A program made the translations under genes and the position numbers. Positions 21,550-32,870 of a DNA stretch of 64,000 nucleotides are shown here, piece after piece (positions within the stretch are counted from its first letter, which is position 1; each line of letters starts with the position of its first letter). Source of the DNA: Selaginella moellendorffii. Lineage: Eukaryota > Streptophyta > Lycopodiopsida > Selaginellales > Selaginellaceae. Where the stretch lies: NCBI RefSeq assembly GCF_000143415.4, contig NW_003314269.1:2783060-2847059 (forward strand). Direction: 5' to 3'. The notes under the pieces were generated by a model. That model worked only from the letters and a program-made list of their open reading frames with translations, did no database searches and was not told where the DNA came from.

Positions 21550-23661
21550 TCATGCCAAAGACACAACAAAGTCAGGGACTTCCTCGTACTGATACGGCAG
21601 CATGTTCTTGATCCACTCGGCTTCAATATCCTCTGCATCTTTAAGGGGATCCGGCCTGGTTACAAGTATGTTCTTGAGCAAGCCCCTCACCTCCATGGAC
21701 AGGTAACCGTAGTTGCCATCAAGGCCATAGCATGTCAGCTGGAGATATCTCTTATCCTCCCGATCCCACAGAATCCAAGAGTTTGGGGCAGCAACTGCTG
21801 GCTCCCGCATTGACATGAGGACAATAACCATGGGTATCCTAGTGCCAATTTTGAGCTTGGTGAACTCAGACTTGAGGAACTCCAATGACGGTCCCTCCCA
21901 CCAGCCCTTGTGCGACTGATTCTTCACGGACACAATGCAGCAAGTCATCCCCTGAGGAGTCCAGATAGGAAGAATGAGATCGGCACCGGGCATATTGTTG
22001 TCCGCTTGATACATCATGGCAAGACCTCCTGCGAAGCATCGGCACAGCAATGCAGTATCTGGGACTTTTCCCACCACCACAAAAGAATGGAAGAACAGGA
22101 GACCACCTGCGGGCAGCCCGGACACAACTTTGCTGAACGCCTCCTTCGTAGTTATGTCCCGCTTATTGTTCACAAGCAGTGTCCGAAAGAAGTCCCGCAC
22201 TTTGATCGGTCGAAGGTACCAGCCACCTGATTGCTTTGCCTTGGCCAAGTCCCAAACCGCAGCAGCCAAGATAAACTTGGCCACAAACTCGCCACGGGGT
22301 CCCCCAGTGGCGTAGCCAGCCAAGCATGCCGCCTCCATATGCATCAGAGCATTTTGCTTCACTTTTTCGGACCTGAGAAGCGCAGCGGCTGCCTCTGAGA
22401 GGATGGGCTCTGCCGGCAGCGCAACAAAAACCCGCGACCTGTCTCTCGTCACCCGTAACACGAGGTTCATATGCGACGCTGCCAATTTCTCAGCCAGCGG
22501 GCAGCGAGGACACACCTGCAGGCCTGTTGCAGCAGCAAGCAATGCCATCGCTTGGCTCTCTGTCATCTTCCCGTCCTTGGCGAACTCGTCGCTGATTTCA
22601 CCACCCATGAGCTTCTGCTGAGCCCACGGTAACAACTTGGTCCTCAAAACCACTTCACTCTGTCCTTCCCGAGCCATTCTGGCGGCCCACACCGGCCTTC
22701 CATACTTCATCCAGGTTGATGGAGCGCTATACTCGACAACGCTGAGTCCCGGCTTGGGCATGTTTAGTTGCAGTGTTGGCAAGTAGTAGATCGGAGGCAG
22801 CAAGGAGATCCCGATCTTCAAGGCCCTGCTACTGTCCTCGTCGCTCTTTCTCGGCAAAAGGTTGCTCACTTTCGCAGTTGTATCCAGCAGGAGCGCAAAG
22901 TAGGCAGTCCACGCGAAAAAAACTCTGAGCGCCCGGCGGAGTTGAGAGAATGGGGTGTCTGATGGCAGAGTCAGACCCCTGGCCTCGTCAAACACGAATA
23001 TGACTCGAAGATTTACCAATTCGCCCTGGCTGTCCGAATCCATCCTGTCCATGTCCATGTCTTCATCGTCGTGATCACCATCCAAGAGCTCTTGCACCCG
23101 CTCCAATGCATCGTTCATAATCTCACCATTCACAAGATCCCTGTCACGCTTGTCCTCTTCATAACCCTTTGCTGGATGTGAAGCAATGAGCTCTTCCCAC
23201 TTCTCCCTCACTGCTTGGGCGATGCCGGAATTGCTCCCAGGTAACTGCCTGTCCTTCCACTCCACGGCCGAAGTTCCTTTCTCCAATTCCACGGCCAGGA
23301 CTAGGAGCCAAGCATTCAAGTAGAGCACCATCTCCAGCTCGGTGAAGCTCTCGGCGAGCCTGTCCGCGAGGAACTCCGTCCGTGGCGGATAAGCCGACGA
23401 GTCCTTGCCCGCCAGGCTGCAGTAGCAAATATAGACCCCCAGTGTGGACATCTCCAGCACACACCTCGTCTTGCCGACACAAGAAGATTGCACGAAGGGA
23501 GAGTAGGGCGAGTAGTGCATGCTTATGTTGGCATCTTCGCGAAGCTTTAGAACTTGCCGGTAAACCTGCCGGTGTGCATCGCCCACGAAATCCACACTGA
23601 AGCATTCACCTGCTAGCGCCGCCTCGACCCCTGCCGCCCGATCCACCTCCATCCGATCCAT
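21550..23661 (-). CDS. Crinkler-type P-loop NTPase with nuclease-like C-terminal domain
   Basis: This is a single-exon ORF of 703 residues, clearly more GC-rich than its AT-rich flanks. A degenerate Walker A, QSSCVGKTR, lies at about residues 58-66. A strong Walker B, RVIFVFDEARGL, lies at about 219-230. Downstream, LLLDTTAKVSNLLP (about 257-270), YGRPVWAARM (320-329) and GGPRGEFVAKFILAAAVWD (453-471) follow the order seen in a large family of fungal (mainly basidiomycete) and oomycete Crinkler/CRN-associated NTPases. The C-terminal part GADLILPIW...CIVSVKNQ (about 559-582) has the spacing of a PD-(D/E)xK nuclease core (Asp, then a strand with Lys). There is no signal peptide. In the known family such proteins act as effectors or in intergenomic conflict; the role here is unknown. 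Horizontal origin is possible but not shown. The start at 23659-23661 is followed by a second Met. Confidence 0.65.
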   Translation of the reverse strand: MDRMEVDRAAGVEAALAGECFSVDFVGDAHRQVYRQVLKLREDANISMHYSPYSPFVQSSCVGKTRCVLEMSTLGVYICYCSLAGKDSSAYPPRTEFLADRLAESFTELEMVLYLNAWLLVLAVELEKGTSAVEWKDRQLPGSNSGIAQAVREKWEELIASHPAKGYEEDKRDRDLVNGEIMNDALERVQELLDGDHDDEDMDMDRMDSDSQGELVNLRVIFVFDEARGLTLPSDTPFSQLRRALRVFFAWTAYFALLLDTTAKVSNLLPRKSDEDSSRALKIGISLLPPIYYLPTLQLNMPKPGLSVVEYSAPSTWMKYGRPVWAARMAREGQSEVVLRTKLLPWAQQKLMGGEISDEFAKDGKMTESQAMALLAAATGLQVCPRCPLAEKLAASHMNLVLRVTRDRSRVFVALPAEPILSEAAAALLRSEKVKQNALMHMEAACLAGYATGGPRGEFVAKFILAAAVWDLAKAKQSGGWYLRPIKVRDFFRTLLVNNKRDITTKEAFSKVVSGLPAGGLLFFHSFVVVGKVPDTALLCRCFAGGLAMMYQADNNMPGADLILPIWTPQGMTCCIVSVKNQSHKGWWEGPSLEFLKSEFTKLKIGTRIPMVIVLMSMREPAVAAPNSWILWDREDKRYLQLTCYGLDGNYGYLSMEVRGLLKNILVTRPDPLKDAEDIEAEWIKNMLPYQYEEVPDFVVSLA

Positions 23662-23754
23662 AAAGGTTTTAATTTTTTTTAGGGTATATGGTGTGGCGCC
23701 AATGACAGCAATGTTGCCCTAACATTTCGATTTTTATTGACGTAGTTCTCCGGC

Positions 23755-23950
23755 AAGCTCTTGCTGTATTGTGTCCGTGGAGAACCAGTCGGACAAGTGC
23801 CGGTGGGAGGGACTGGCATTCGAAGCCCGGCATTGGAAGTGCTCAAGGTGCTCGAGCAAAATCTTGGCTTGTGTGGGACAAAGAGCATGAGAATTTTCTC
23901 CAGGCCATTATGGTTGCCATGTTGAGGGGGCTAACACTCAATGTGTTATA
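23755..23950 (+). pseudogene. Inverted fragment of the Crinkler-type gene (C-terminal part)
   Basis: On the plus strand, one frame reads SCCIVSVENQSDKCRWEG, which matches CCIVSVKNQSHKGWWEG near residue 575 of the neighbouring minus-strand gene. In another frame, SWLVWDKEHENFLQ then matches SWILWDREDKRYLQ further along. The piece between them is deleted and the frame changes, so this is a broken copy. It sits about 100 bp from the start codon of the intact gene in the opposite orientation. The family therefore has more than one member in this genome. Confidence 0.7.
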
Positions 23951-24782
23951 GCTATGAGAAGGCAAAGCTCTACAGATGTGAAATGAATATAATGCCAATC
24001 CTTTTCATATAGTCATAAGAAGGAGAAAATATTCTATCAAGGAATATTCTAGGAAGTGGAATATCTTAAGCATCTATGCAATAGAAGATGGCATGTGTTC
24101 ATAGGCTACGTTAAACACAATAAAAATCTTTTTATTGTGTTTTATGATTAGTGCTTTTCTAACTTCCTTCTTTTGCTTTGGATTGTTATCTCTAAAGTAG
24201 ATGGGGTGTTCTTTTTTAAAGAAATAAACTGAGGTAACTAAATCAGTTAAATTTAAGTAATCAAACTCCTCTTCAAGATTTACAGATGTTGATCATTTCT
24301 TAAACAAACGACAACAATATTAGAAGTATAATGGTGAGTTTTTGGAAAATTTATATAATCTATTACTTTACCTAGACTTGCCTTTTCAGTTTCACATATA
24401 AATAATGTTTTGGTGATACTATGGTTTTTATAAAATTATTAAAAGAAAAAGTTTGCAAAATAACACTTAGTACATTTTTCTATTAGGGCTACTTTCAAAA
24501 CCAAAGAGAGAGAACCGGCTACAGACGGTAGTAGCAACCGGCTGCAACCGGTAACTCCAACGTTCCAATTTATGGGAGCTTGAAGAAGAGCATTGTATGC
24601 GCGAAGCGAGCGAGCGATACCACGAGAAGAGGGAGGAAATTTTTTCGATCTGTGCGACGGAAATCGCGTGGCCGTGAGGAATTTCAAGCAGCGCCATCGA
24701 ATTTCGAGGTAGGTTTTCTAGGGATCGAGCGCTCCGGGGGAGTTCTTCGCTTCCTCCCTCCCGGGAATGCGTGCGGCTAGAA
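23951..24782. other. AT-rich spacer and kinesin 5' region
   Basis: 23950-24480 is very AT-rich with no ORF of note. About 24560-24782 is GC-richer and is probably the kinesin promoter and 5' UTR. A short ATG at 24767 starts an out-of-frame upstream reading frame that overlaps the kinesin start. Confidence 0.45.
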
Positions 24783-27573
24783 ATGCCTGTGACGCGCTCA
24801 CAGTCTGCACTGGGAAAGACGCCACTGGGATGCAAGCTGAGCAATGCCGCCGGATTCGTGGAAGAGAAGCAGCGAAATCTCGCTCCACAGTCGGTTCTCA
24901 AGGAGAACGCTGAGCCGCCGCAAGAAAATTTCCAGAATTCCTCGCAGCAGCAGCAGCAGCAGCAGCCACTCAAGACTAGCCATGCCAGTGTGAGTCTCTT
25001 CACGCCCCGGGTCATGACTCGATCATCGTCTAGGCAGGCTCAAGCACAGGTGGTCCCGATGGATATAGAGGATGATAGCGACGAAATCAGCAAGATGCTA
25101 CTGCGATGCTCGTCCAAGGGAAGGGTCCAGCACGAAAGCTTTTTGGCTTGTCCACCACCAGTTTCCTCCACTGTGGTGTACAGCACTCCTCCTCCTTCGT
25201 GTGGAAACCGGAACATCAACGATCGGCCCGTGCTAACAGGCATCGAGTTTGGGTGTAAGAAGACGAGCTCGCCGCAGGGTCAAGGGGAGAGCACCACCCC
25301 CAGGTCGGGATCCAGGCGCAGGGACTTGAGATCACATTTTCTTCGAGGGAAATGCGATGATCCTGAAGAAGTTGGCAGGATAATGGTCTACGTTCGGCTC
25401 CGTCCACTGTCCAAGAAGGAAAAGGATGCTGGTGCTCGAAGTTCTGTGCGTGTTGCTGACAAGAAGGATATCTTTCTCACCGAGATGCAACTGGAAACGG
25501 ATTATTTGCGGCTCAAGCGCGTCCGAGGCCGCCATTTTGTGTTTGATGCCGTGTTTCACGAGAACACTGGGCAGCAAGAGGTCTATGATACCAGGTATGC
25601 TCGGTGCTTTTGTTTCTAGTTTGCCGTTTTAAGTCGCTGTTTGGTTTCCAGTACTGCTGATCTCGTAGAGGCAGTTCTTCAAGGCAAAAACGCGTCAGTC
25701 TTTTGCTACGGGGCAACAGGGGCCGGAAAGACGTACACCATGCTGGGAACCGTAAGTCAGCCCGGCGTCATGGTTTTGGCACTTAAGGACCTCTTTTCCA
25801 AGCTCAAGGACCGAAGTAAAGACGGTGATTATTTAGTTAGCTTATCTTACTTGGAGGTCTACAACGAGACTGTGGTGGATTTGCTATCGCCTGGACGGCC
25901 ACTGATTATACGAGAGGACAACAAGGTCTGTGTCAGTTTGGTTTTTTAATTGTCGATTCATGCTCTCGTTGTACAGGGAATAACTGCGGCGGGGCTCACT
26001 CACTATCAAGCATTTTCCGCGGAAGAGGTGAGCAATTTCTGTAACCAGATGAGTTGCATTTCATGACTCTCCGTTGTATGCGTCCAGGTCATGCTGTTGC
26101 TTCAAAGAGGAAACCAGCACAGAACAACGGAGCCGACTCGGATCAATGAAACATCATCTCGATCTCACGCTATCTTGCAGGTTTATATTACTTTACTTTT
26201 CCATTTTGTCAGCACGTAATTCAAACAAGCTACAGGTTACTGCAGAGTACAAAGTGAGAATGGAGACCAGTACCATTACACGGATAGGAAAGCTTTCGCT
26301 TATTGACCTTGCAGGATCGGAAAGAGCACTGGCTACCGACCAGCGAAGTTTAAGGTCTATAGAGGGGGCGAATATCAACAAATCCTTGCTTGCACTAAGC
26401 AGATGTATCAAAGCTTTGGTCGAGGGTGACAAGCATGTTCCTTTTAGAAACTCCAAGCTTACTCAGCTACTAAAGGTACACAAGTTGAAATTGTTTCCTA
26501 TTTCTAACCGTGCGATAATAGGACTCTCTGGGAGGAGCATGCCAAACTGCCATGATAGCAAACATCACGCCAAGCCATGTCTCTTTTGGTGAGACTCAAA
26601 ACACACTTCACTGGGCTGACAAAGCCAAAGAAATTCGAACAAAGGTAATGACCTGCATCTTTATATGTATTTTAAGTTACTCACTCCCTGGCACAGGTCA
26701 CTGCCAAGGAAGAGCTGGAAATTCCAGAGTCCCAGGAGGAACAGACAAAGTTACTTCTAGAAATGCAAAAGCAAAACCAGCAGCTGAGACTCCAACTAGC
26801 AAGCCTGCAGCAAAAGTACATAGCGCTTCAGTTCAGCTCGGTGACGAAGGATCCGCTGCAGTCTCCAGTAAAGAATCCCCTGGCATCTCCAAACCGGTTC
26901 CCGGAGTACCAGGCTACTGCACTACTCTCCCCCCGTGTCAACCGCGACGCAGAGAAGACCGTAAGGGAGCTGAAAAAGGCGATCGAGATGATGGAGAAGG
27001 AGGCACTACGCGTGCAAAGGCAGCACAGGAAAAAGGAAGGGGAGATGAGCAACAGCATCGCCGCGTTGACAATGCAAGTGAAGCAAAAGGACGACATGAT
27101 AAAGAAGCTAAGCCAGCAAAAGGACGGGAGGGTGGTGGCCACAACACCCAGAGGCAAAGCCATGCAAAGCGAGACGCCGAGAGGCCTGGCTACCAATCTT
27201 CCACCATCTGGCCGGCCAGCTCCCCTCACTTCCGAGCAGAAGATGAAGCCCGCGAGGAAATCGAAGCTCTCGTTTGCAACTCCAGGGGTACCAGAGCCAG
27301 CTGCTGCTCCCGAGAGTCCAAGCGCGACCAAGTCTAGATTCTTCTCGCCCGCCAAGGCCGAAGTCGCGAGCAAAAAGCGGAGCTTTTGGGACCTTGGTGG
27401 ATCAAACAGTCCATCCCTGGCGGACAGGATTCGGTGCACGAGAAGCAACTCCACGACGCCGTCCCTCCTTTTGCAAGTAAGTAGTATTCTATCATCTCAT
27501 GTTGTTCTCACGTGAAGCCTCCTTGTTTTCTCCACAGCCGGGATTCACCCGACGTCGGAAGTCCGACGAGTGA
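24783..27573 (+). CDS. Kinesin-8 family motor protein (802 aa)
   Basis: Eight exons join in frame: 24783-25594, 25652-25925, 25977-26027, 26088-26180, 26236-26475, 26522-26644, 26697-27476 and 27538-27573. An N-terminal extension of about 200 residues with a Gln run precedes the motor ([10 protein letters not shown] start). Motor motifs are all present: P-loop [11 protein letters not shown] (about 291-301), switch I NETSSRSH (about 399) and switch II DLAGSE (about 434). [19 protein letters not shown] closes the motor core. A predicted coiled coil follows ([19 protein letters not shown] and [20 protein letters not shown]), then a basic Ser/Pro tail. An N-terminal motor followed by this neck fits kinesin-8 (plant KIN-8), which controls microtubule plus-end length in mitosis and, in plants with motile sperm, may act in cilia. 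The subfamily call is less certain than the motor itself. Confidence 0.88.
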
Positions 27574-28524
27574 CACCATTTTGACACTGTGACAAAACAA
27601 CAGGACTCCTTTTTATGATTTGGGATTACGCAGTTCTCTACCTTCGCGAGACTCCCAAGGTTCTATCGTTCTAGCTTTCGCATCAAACATGATTCGTATC
27701 TCTTTATCTTTCACTCTCTGCCGGACTCATCCATGGAGACGATGCACATGACTGACTCCCTCTTGTATTACTCTTCTTTGTGTGCTTCGAGGCACAACAC
27801 CCAATTGTGCATAGTTATGCATACATCGAGTTTTGATCCATCTAGGCTTGAGAAGAGGAACTTCTAGATCTGAAGACGACTGAGGAGATGGATCCCATCA
27901 ACAGGAGGTATCGACACTGAGGGACCAGGCGAAATGGAAGCCATACCAGTTCAATGCCGTTCGCCTACAGAGGGCCTCCTTAAGCAAGCCTGGCCATTCC
28001 CCTCGCGCTGCTGGATCCCTCCGAGGAGTTTTGGCGGGATGCCACGGCCGAGAGCTGCAGCGGCCTCGACAACCAAGACGACGATCTCGCTCAGGCGCTG
28101 TGGGACTCCTTCACTACTGGATTTGACGATGAAGCGAAGGACATTACCCCGTATCTCATCATGGAGTATCTCGGCGTGACACTACTCGCGAACCCGCTAT
28201 TTGCTACGGTGGCTGGAGCGATGGCCAATGCTGTGCCTACTGGAATGCCAGGAAAGAGCTTTCCGACAAATGAAGAATCTTCCCTCTTGGCTGTCACATG
28301 GCTTGGCGGTGCTGAGGAATTGTTCGAACATCCAGTTCGTAGCCATGAGCATGGACTGGGGCTATTGATCGGATGTGAAAAACACCAAGGGAAGAATCAT
28401 AGTTATTAATTTGTGGACTATAACGATACTCCTGAAGGTCAGGTAAGAAAATTATATTAACGGTTTAACCTATTTATCTCTCCCTATTTTTTTTACTCGT
28501 GACACTAATTTTCCTTATGGCAGT
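27574..28524. other. Kinesin 3' flank with one unexplained ORF fragment
   Basis: A plus-strand frame is open from about 27984 to 28409. It reads LAIPLALLDPSEEFWRDATA, SGLDNQDDDLAQALWDSF, PYLIMEYLGVTLLANPLF and onward to a stop. The composition looks protein-like, but I do not recognise it and see no start upstream of an in-frame stop, only internal ATGs. It may be the last exon or a remnant of a gene. The remainder is 3' UTR and spacer. Confidence 0.35.
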
Positions 28525-29373
28525 TTATTGGATGTTGGGATTCTTGCTACTTCTAATCTCCACAGCTGTTGGACTACAGCTGCAGGGGCACACAAACCTT
28601 GCACCCAACTCGAAGCAAACGAGGTTACATGCACCCGTAACATAGAAGGCATAATGCTTGTCATGGGACAAAAGCAAGCCACCCTTGGACAGCTTTGAGT
28701 TGAGCGGACTGCTACTCTCCAATTCAAACCCTGCAACTAAACAATCTGTAGCTTCTGCTATTCCGATGTATGTTTCAATGTTTCTTTGTTGATCTTGTTC
28801 GTGAATTCGTAAATCTAGCTAATATGGCCATGGCGGTGGTGCTCGTGGTGTTATCAATGGTTGATAGCTAAGTTCAAGGATATCTTTATCACGATGGGCC
28901 TCAAATTGACGTGAGTAAAGACCTGACTTGAGCTCTCACCTTTCTAACGAGTACACCAAGTTGGATCTTAAACATGTAGCCTGTGATATATGAGAAGGAG
29001 CCCGAAGAGCATCCTTGTCCACCACCAGTGGCGAGATCAGTGCCATACAGACCGCAAGCCCAATAGACGGGTTGAGAGCCAATTGTATCAAAACCTTGCA
29101 GTGCTCTTGCACCAGTTTCTAGGATAACATCATCCCTGAGCCGATTTACATGCTGAAGTATCATGTCTAGAGTCCTGTTGAACAACACCTCAACGTTGAC
29201 ATTGGAACGCATGCCCCAAATTGTGTTCTTATGCTTTCTATTGAGGGAGTTCTTGGGCTGTTTGACAAAAAAGATGTTAGCTTGTGGTCTACTCCTAGGC
29301 AGTGCTCACACAAATGCCTTTTGAGCTCATCATTGGTCATCCAGAAGGATGGGAATGTTGTCTTGTATTCCAA
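28525..29373 (-). pseudogene. Decayed copy of bulb-lectin protein with novel N-terminal domain
   Basis: The parts match the intact gene at 36420-37292. At 28901-29212 the frame reads ALQGFDTIGSQPVYWACGLY and YGTDLA...CSSGSFSYITG, corresponding to SVQDSLAVGGITIYWAAGTY and YGRDLD...CSSTTFSTITA there. At 28525-28722 ESSSPLNSKLSKGG...LLSHDKHYAFYVTGACNLVCFE corresponds to ESSAFASLYKGD...LFSPDKLYIFMVTSTCNMMCFE, the start of the lectin domain. The two parts are in different frames, the section between them is missing, and the end of the lectin domain is absent. No complete protein can be made. Confidence 0.7.
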
Positions 29374-31141
29374 TGCAAAATCTAGATGGGACGTTGGAAC
29401 TAATAAATAAATCCAAACTTAAATGCTGATCAGAATAGAAGTTGCTAATTTGAAACTATTTGGATTTTTCATAGCTATAATAACTATATGCTGGCCTTCC
29501 TTTGCTTTAGACAAACTCTATATCTTCTTTGTAAGATTTATATGCAATATTGGACAGATTAGGCTTCAGAAAACTACAAGCTTGCAATACAAAGTGATTA
29601 CTCTCCATGTGTGCCCGATTGAGGAGAATACACTCTCATGGTCCCTCATCAAGCATTTTTGTAATGAGTCTTGATCAGATCACTCCATCTCGCAAAGGTA
29701 GTAGGCCACCTTGGCTACCACAATGTCTATAAAGTTTTTATGTAACTGTTTTCCAGAAAGCAAAGACTAATCAGAATTTGTGGTTTTGGGCGCTAATGAC
29801 CAATAAATATATAATTAATTCTAGAACAAGTAGAAACTAGACTATGATCCTCATCTTCAAGTTTCAAGTGAGAGTTTGATACAGCACCCTGAAAAAAGAA
29901 TGAACATTCATAAAGGCTGCAATAGGAGGCTTTTTCTCCATCTTTATAATGATGCCTCTTTAGTCTTTGGACAAGTTCTAACATATGGTAGTAGTGAGAA
30001 TAACTCGATGAGGATCATTGTCCAATTTATAAATTATTATATTGGAATTCTCAGAGGTACTTTTATAATTTTCCATAAAATTTTCAAGAATTGTGAGTCA
30101 GCATTGCTGCCATGGTGGGATCTGTAGTTACCATGAATGTTTCAATATTTCTTTGTTGGTCCTATTTATGGGACAATGAGTCTAGCTAATCCCACAGCTA
30201 TAGGGTTGAATTCTAATCAATCTATCAAATTCTAATAAAAAAGCATTTCTTCAACTTCGTAAAAAAAACTGTGTTGTTGAAGACGGTAAACAAAGTGAAT
30301 ATAATAGTTATATTCTTCTTAAGTGTCAAGAAAATCAATAATGGGGGCATTAGTAAAAAAAAAAAGGTATTACTGTGTATTTAAAATGGCCATAATAAAT
30401 ATAAAAAACTATCTTCCACACTCATCACCCTTTCAATTAACTGAGAATGGTGTAACTAGGGATAGTGACTTTGTTTGTGCTGCAATAGTCAAATATTAAC
30501 CCATTCTTTTTGGATATAAAAGAAATGCATGCATTAGAGGATGCCAAATAAAACCCTCCAAAATATGTGTAATGCTTCCAATTTGTTAATGAAATATTAT
30601 AAATAAGACTAAGTGGTGATGATTTTCTCTTCATAAGAGCAATGGTTTAAAGTAATATGATAAATTAAGAGGTTATAAATTCAAATCTTCTGAGCAGGTT
30701 TGAGGTTTGAATCTTTTGTGGACAGTAATGGCAGCAAATACAAAAAAGTATATTATTAAACTATTTTTTAACTTTCTAGCCACCTTTCACTTTTTTTAAC
30801 TGGCTATAGCGTTTTTTTTATAGTAGTTCTTGACAAAGCTTTTACCTTTTTTATCCATGCCCGCTTCCACTTGCATTTTTTATAGAACTATAAAGTTTTT
30901 CTCAATTACACATCTATAATCTCTCCAAAGTTTGGAGAAGTTCGAGCGCATATTAGTAGAGAAAAAACAGTAGCACCATTAGAAATACAAGCAAGTGCGC
31001 CATAAGTTTCAAAGCTGTATACAGGTTTATAGTAGTGCTAGAAGCTTAAAAAACTCTCACACAAACCGTGGTAATCCAAAGCACGGCAAAAACCTGGAAT
31101 GGTAGGTCACGCATCAACAAAATGTACAACCAAAATTGAAA
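29374..31141. other. AT-rich gene desert
   Basis: Strongly AT-rich sequence with only short random ORFs on both strands. I see no conserved protein, RNA gene, terminal repeats or transposon motif. About 31020-31141 is probably the 3' UTR of the coiled-coil gene. Confidence 0.5.
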
Positions 31142-32870
31142 TCACTCGGAACCATCGGGTGGCGAGCAAACTCTAACCATGTCGTCCAACGTGTTGTCAT
31201 AGAGAATTCTATCGAAGGCAGAGTCCACTGATCCAATACTTCGCTCGATCTTCTCCACGACGATCAAAGAATCAGTCAAGGACGCCGCTGGCGATGGCTG
31301 CAGCAAATCAAGCTTGGCCATCATCTTCGAAAACGGTGAGAGAGTCGCGGTACTCGCTGGCTGGCTTGCTCCTGCCGCTGGAAGTATCCTCGTTCCAAAG
31401 TAGCTCTCGTCGGTGTGATTGAGCATCACAACTCCGCCACCACTGTCGCGGTTCATGTCGAACACAAACCTCTTGAAGCTGCCATCGCTGCTGTCGCTGC
31501 TGCTGTTTTTCCTACTTCTAGTGCGGACGTAAGCCTCCGGGCTGCCTATTCTAACCACGGGCGATTCTTCAGTACTGTGCTTGGGACTATCCTGCTCCTT
31601 GTCTCTGACCACCACCTGTTTCATCTCGAACGAAAGTTGCGAGATTTCGTCCTCCCAACGCCTCTGACTTGGTGGAGGAGACTGGATATCTCTACAGTAG
31701 GCTGTGAAGTCGCCACTCTCCATGCCTGTCCTAACTGACGAGGAGTGGCTCGCAGAAGAACACATAGGTGCACTGTGAAAATGCTAAGCCGAAATTACTA
31801 AGAACATTAAATAAGTGAAACCGTACCTTGCATCAACCATGTTCTCCGACTCTTGCCCTTCAGTGCAAACAGCAACGGGATCGCTCGAAAACTCGGAAAA
31901 TCTGCTAGCTCTTCTGTGCTCTAGCTTGATTGCCTGTCAAAGGAAAAGCATGATGTTAAATATAAAAAAGACACACGGAGGCACAGAAAGAAACTAAACA
32001 AACCTGAGACTCGAGCTTTTGCTGGAGTTTGGTCAAGGTCCCACTCAGCTTCGCTCGCTCCTTGTCACAAGCTTGGAAGAGTGATGCATTCTTTGATGCC
32101 AAGTTTTTTGCTTCCGACAGTTCTGATCTTACTCTTCGAACTTCCTTCTCGTACTCCCGTGCCTGACCTCGCTTATTTTCTCCAACGACCTTAAGTTTTT
32201 CCGTTAGCCTTCTTGCTTCAGAGACCAAATCTCTCATGTCCTTGTGCTGGTTTTCACACGTCCATCTCTTCTGTGCCTTGAAAACTTTGTCTTCAACATG
32301 TAGGCTCCCCCGTTTCCTAACTTGGCACGAAGCGGACCGACAACTACAGCACTCGGCCAGCAGCTTTTGCAGCTGTTCAATCTCCTGCTCCGCTACAAAC
32401 AGCGATCTATTTGCTGCCGTCAAAAGAAGCTCGAGATCACCGATCCGTAACTGGTGCACCTGGATAATCCGGCTCTGCTCTAGAATCTGAGTCTGCATTT
32501 GCATGATCATCTCGTCCCGGTTCTTGAGCTGCTGCCTAAGCCTGTGGACAACGTCTCGCTTCCCCGAAAGCTTTGGAGTGAGCGGTGTAAGTGTTCGTCC
32601 AGTTGACGGCGTTGAGTACGCCTCCTTCAAAGTCTGCTGGAACGGAGTACACAACTGACCATCCATGCCAGGAGTAGCAGCAGCAGCATTAGTGGGAGGA
32701 GTCGCCACCACTGTTTTGAAAGCTTTGTGAGGATAAGCCGCATTGAAACCACCACCTTCAGCGTTAACTCTTTTGTTTACGGGCCTTCTCTGCGCGCCAG
32801 GAGTCTCTGATAAAAGACAAAAGAAGAGTTTCTAGGAAAATAGAAGAAGAAAAGCAGTACCTGTGGACAT
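31142..32870 (-). CDS. Coiled-coil protein of unknown function (516 aa)
   Basis: Four exons join in frame: 32861-32870 (only ATG TCC ACA G), 32004-32806, 31827-31933 and 31142-31772. An in-frame stop just upstream of the ATG supports this start. The N-terminus is basic and Thr/Pro-rich (RTLTPLTPKLSGKRDVVHRL), with TP motifs like those of cyclin-dependent-kinase substrates. A long predicted coiled coil follows (KNRDEMIMQMQTQILEQSRI, LRIGDLELLLTAANRSLFVA), interrupted by a Cys-rich patch (ECCSCRSASC), then more heptads. The C-terminal exon is Ser-rich and acidic, without a known domain. There is no membrane segment. A cytoskeletal or spindle role would suit this build but is only a guess. The gene is divergent from DWF1. 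Confidence 0.7.

Noticed and set aside
26552-27337. 261-codon plus-strand ORF overlapping kinesin exon 7
   Set aside because: It is an out-of-frame shadow of the kinesin coiled-coil and tail exon.
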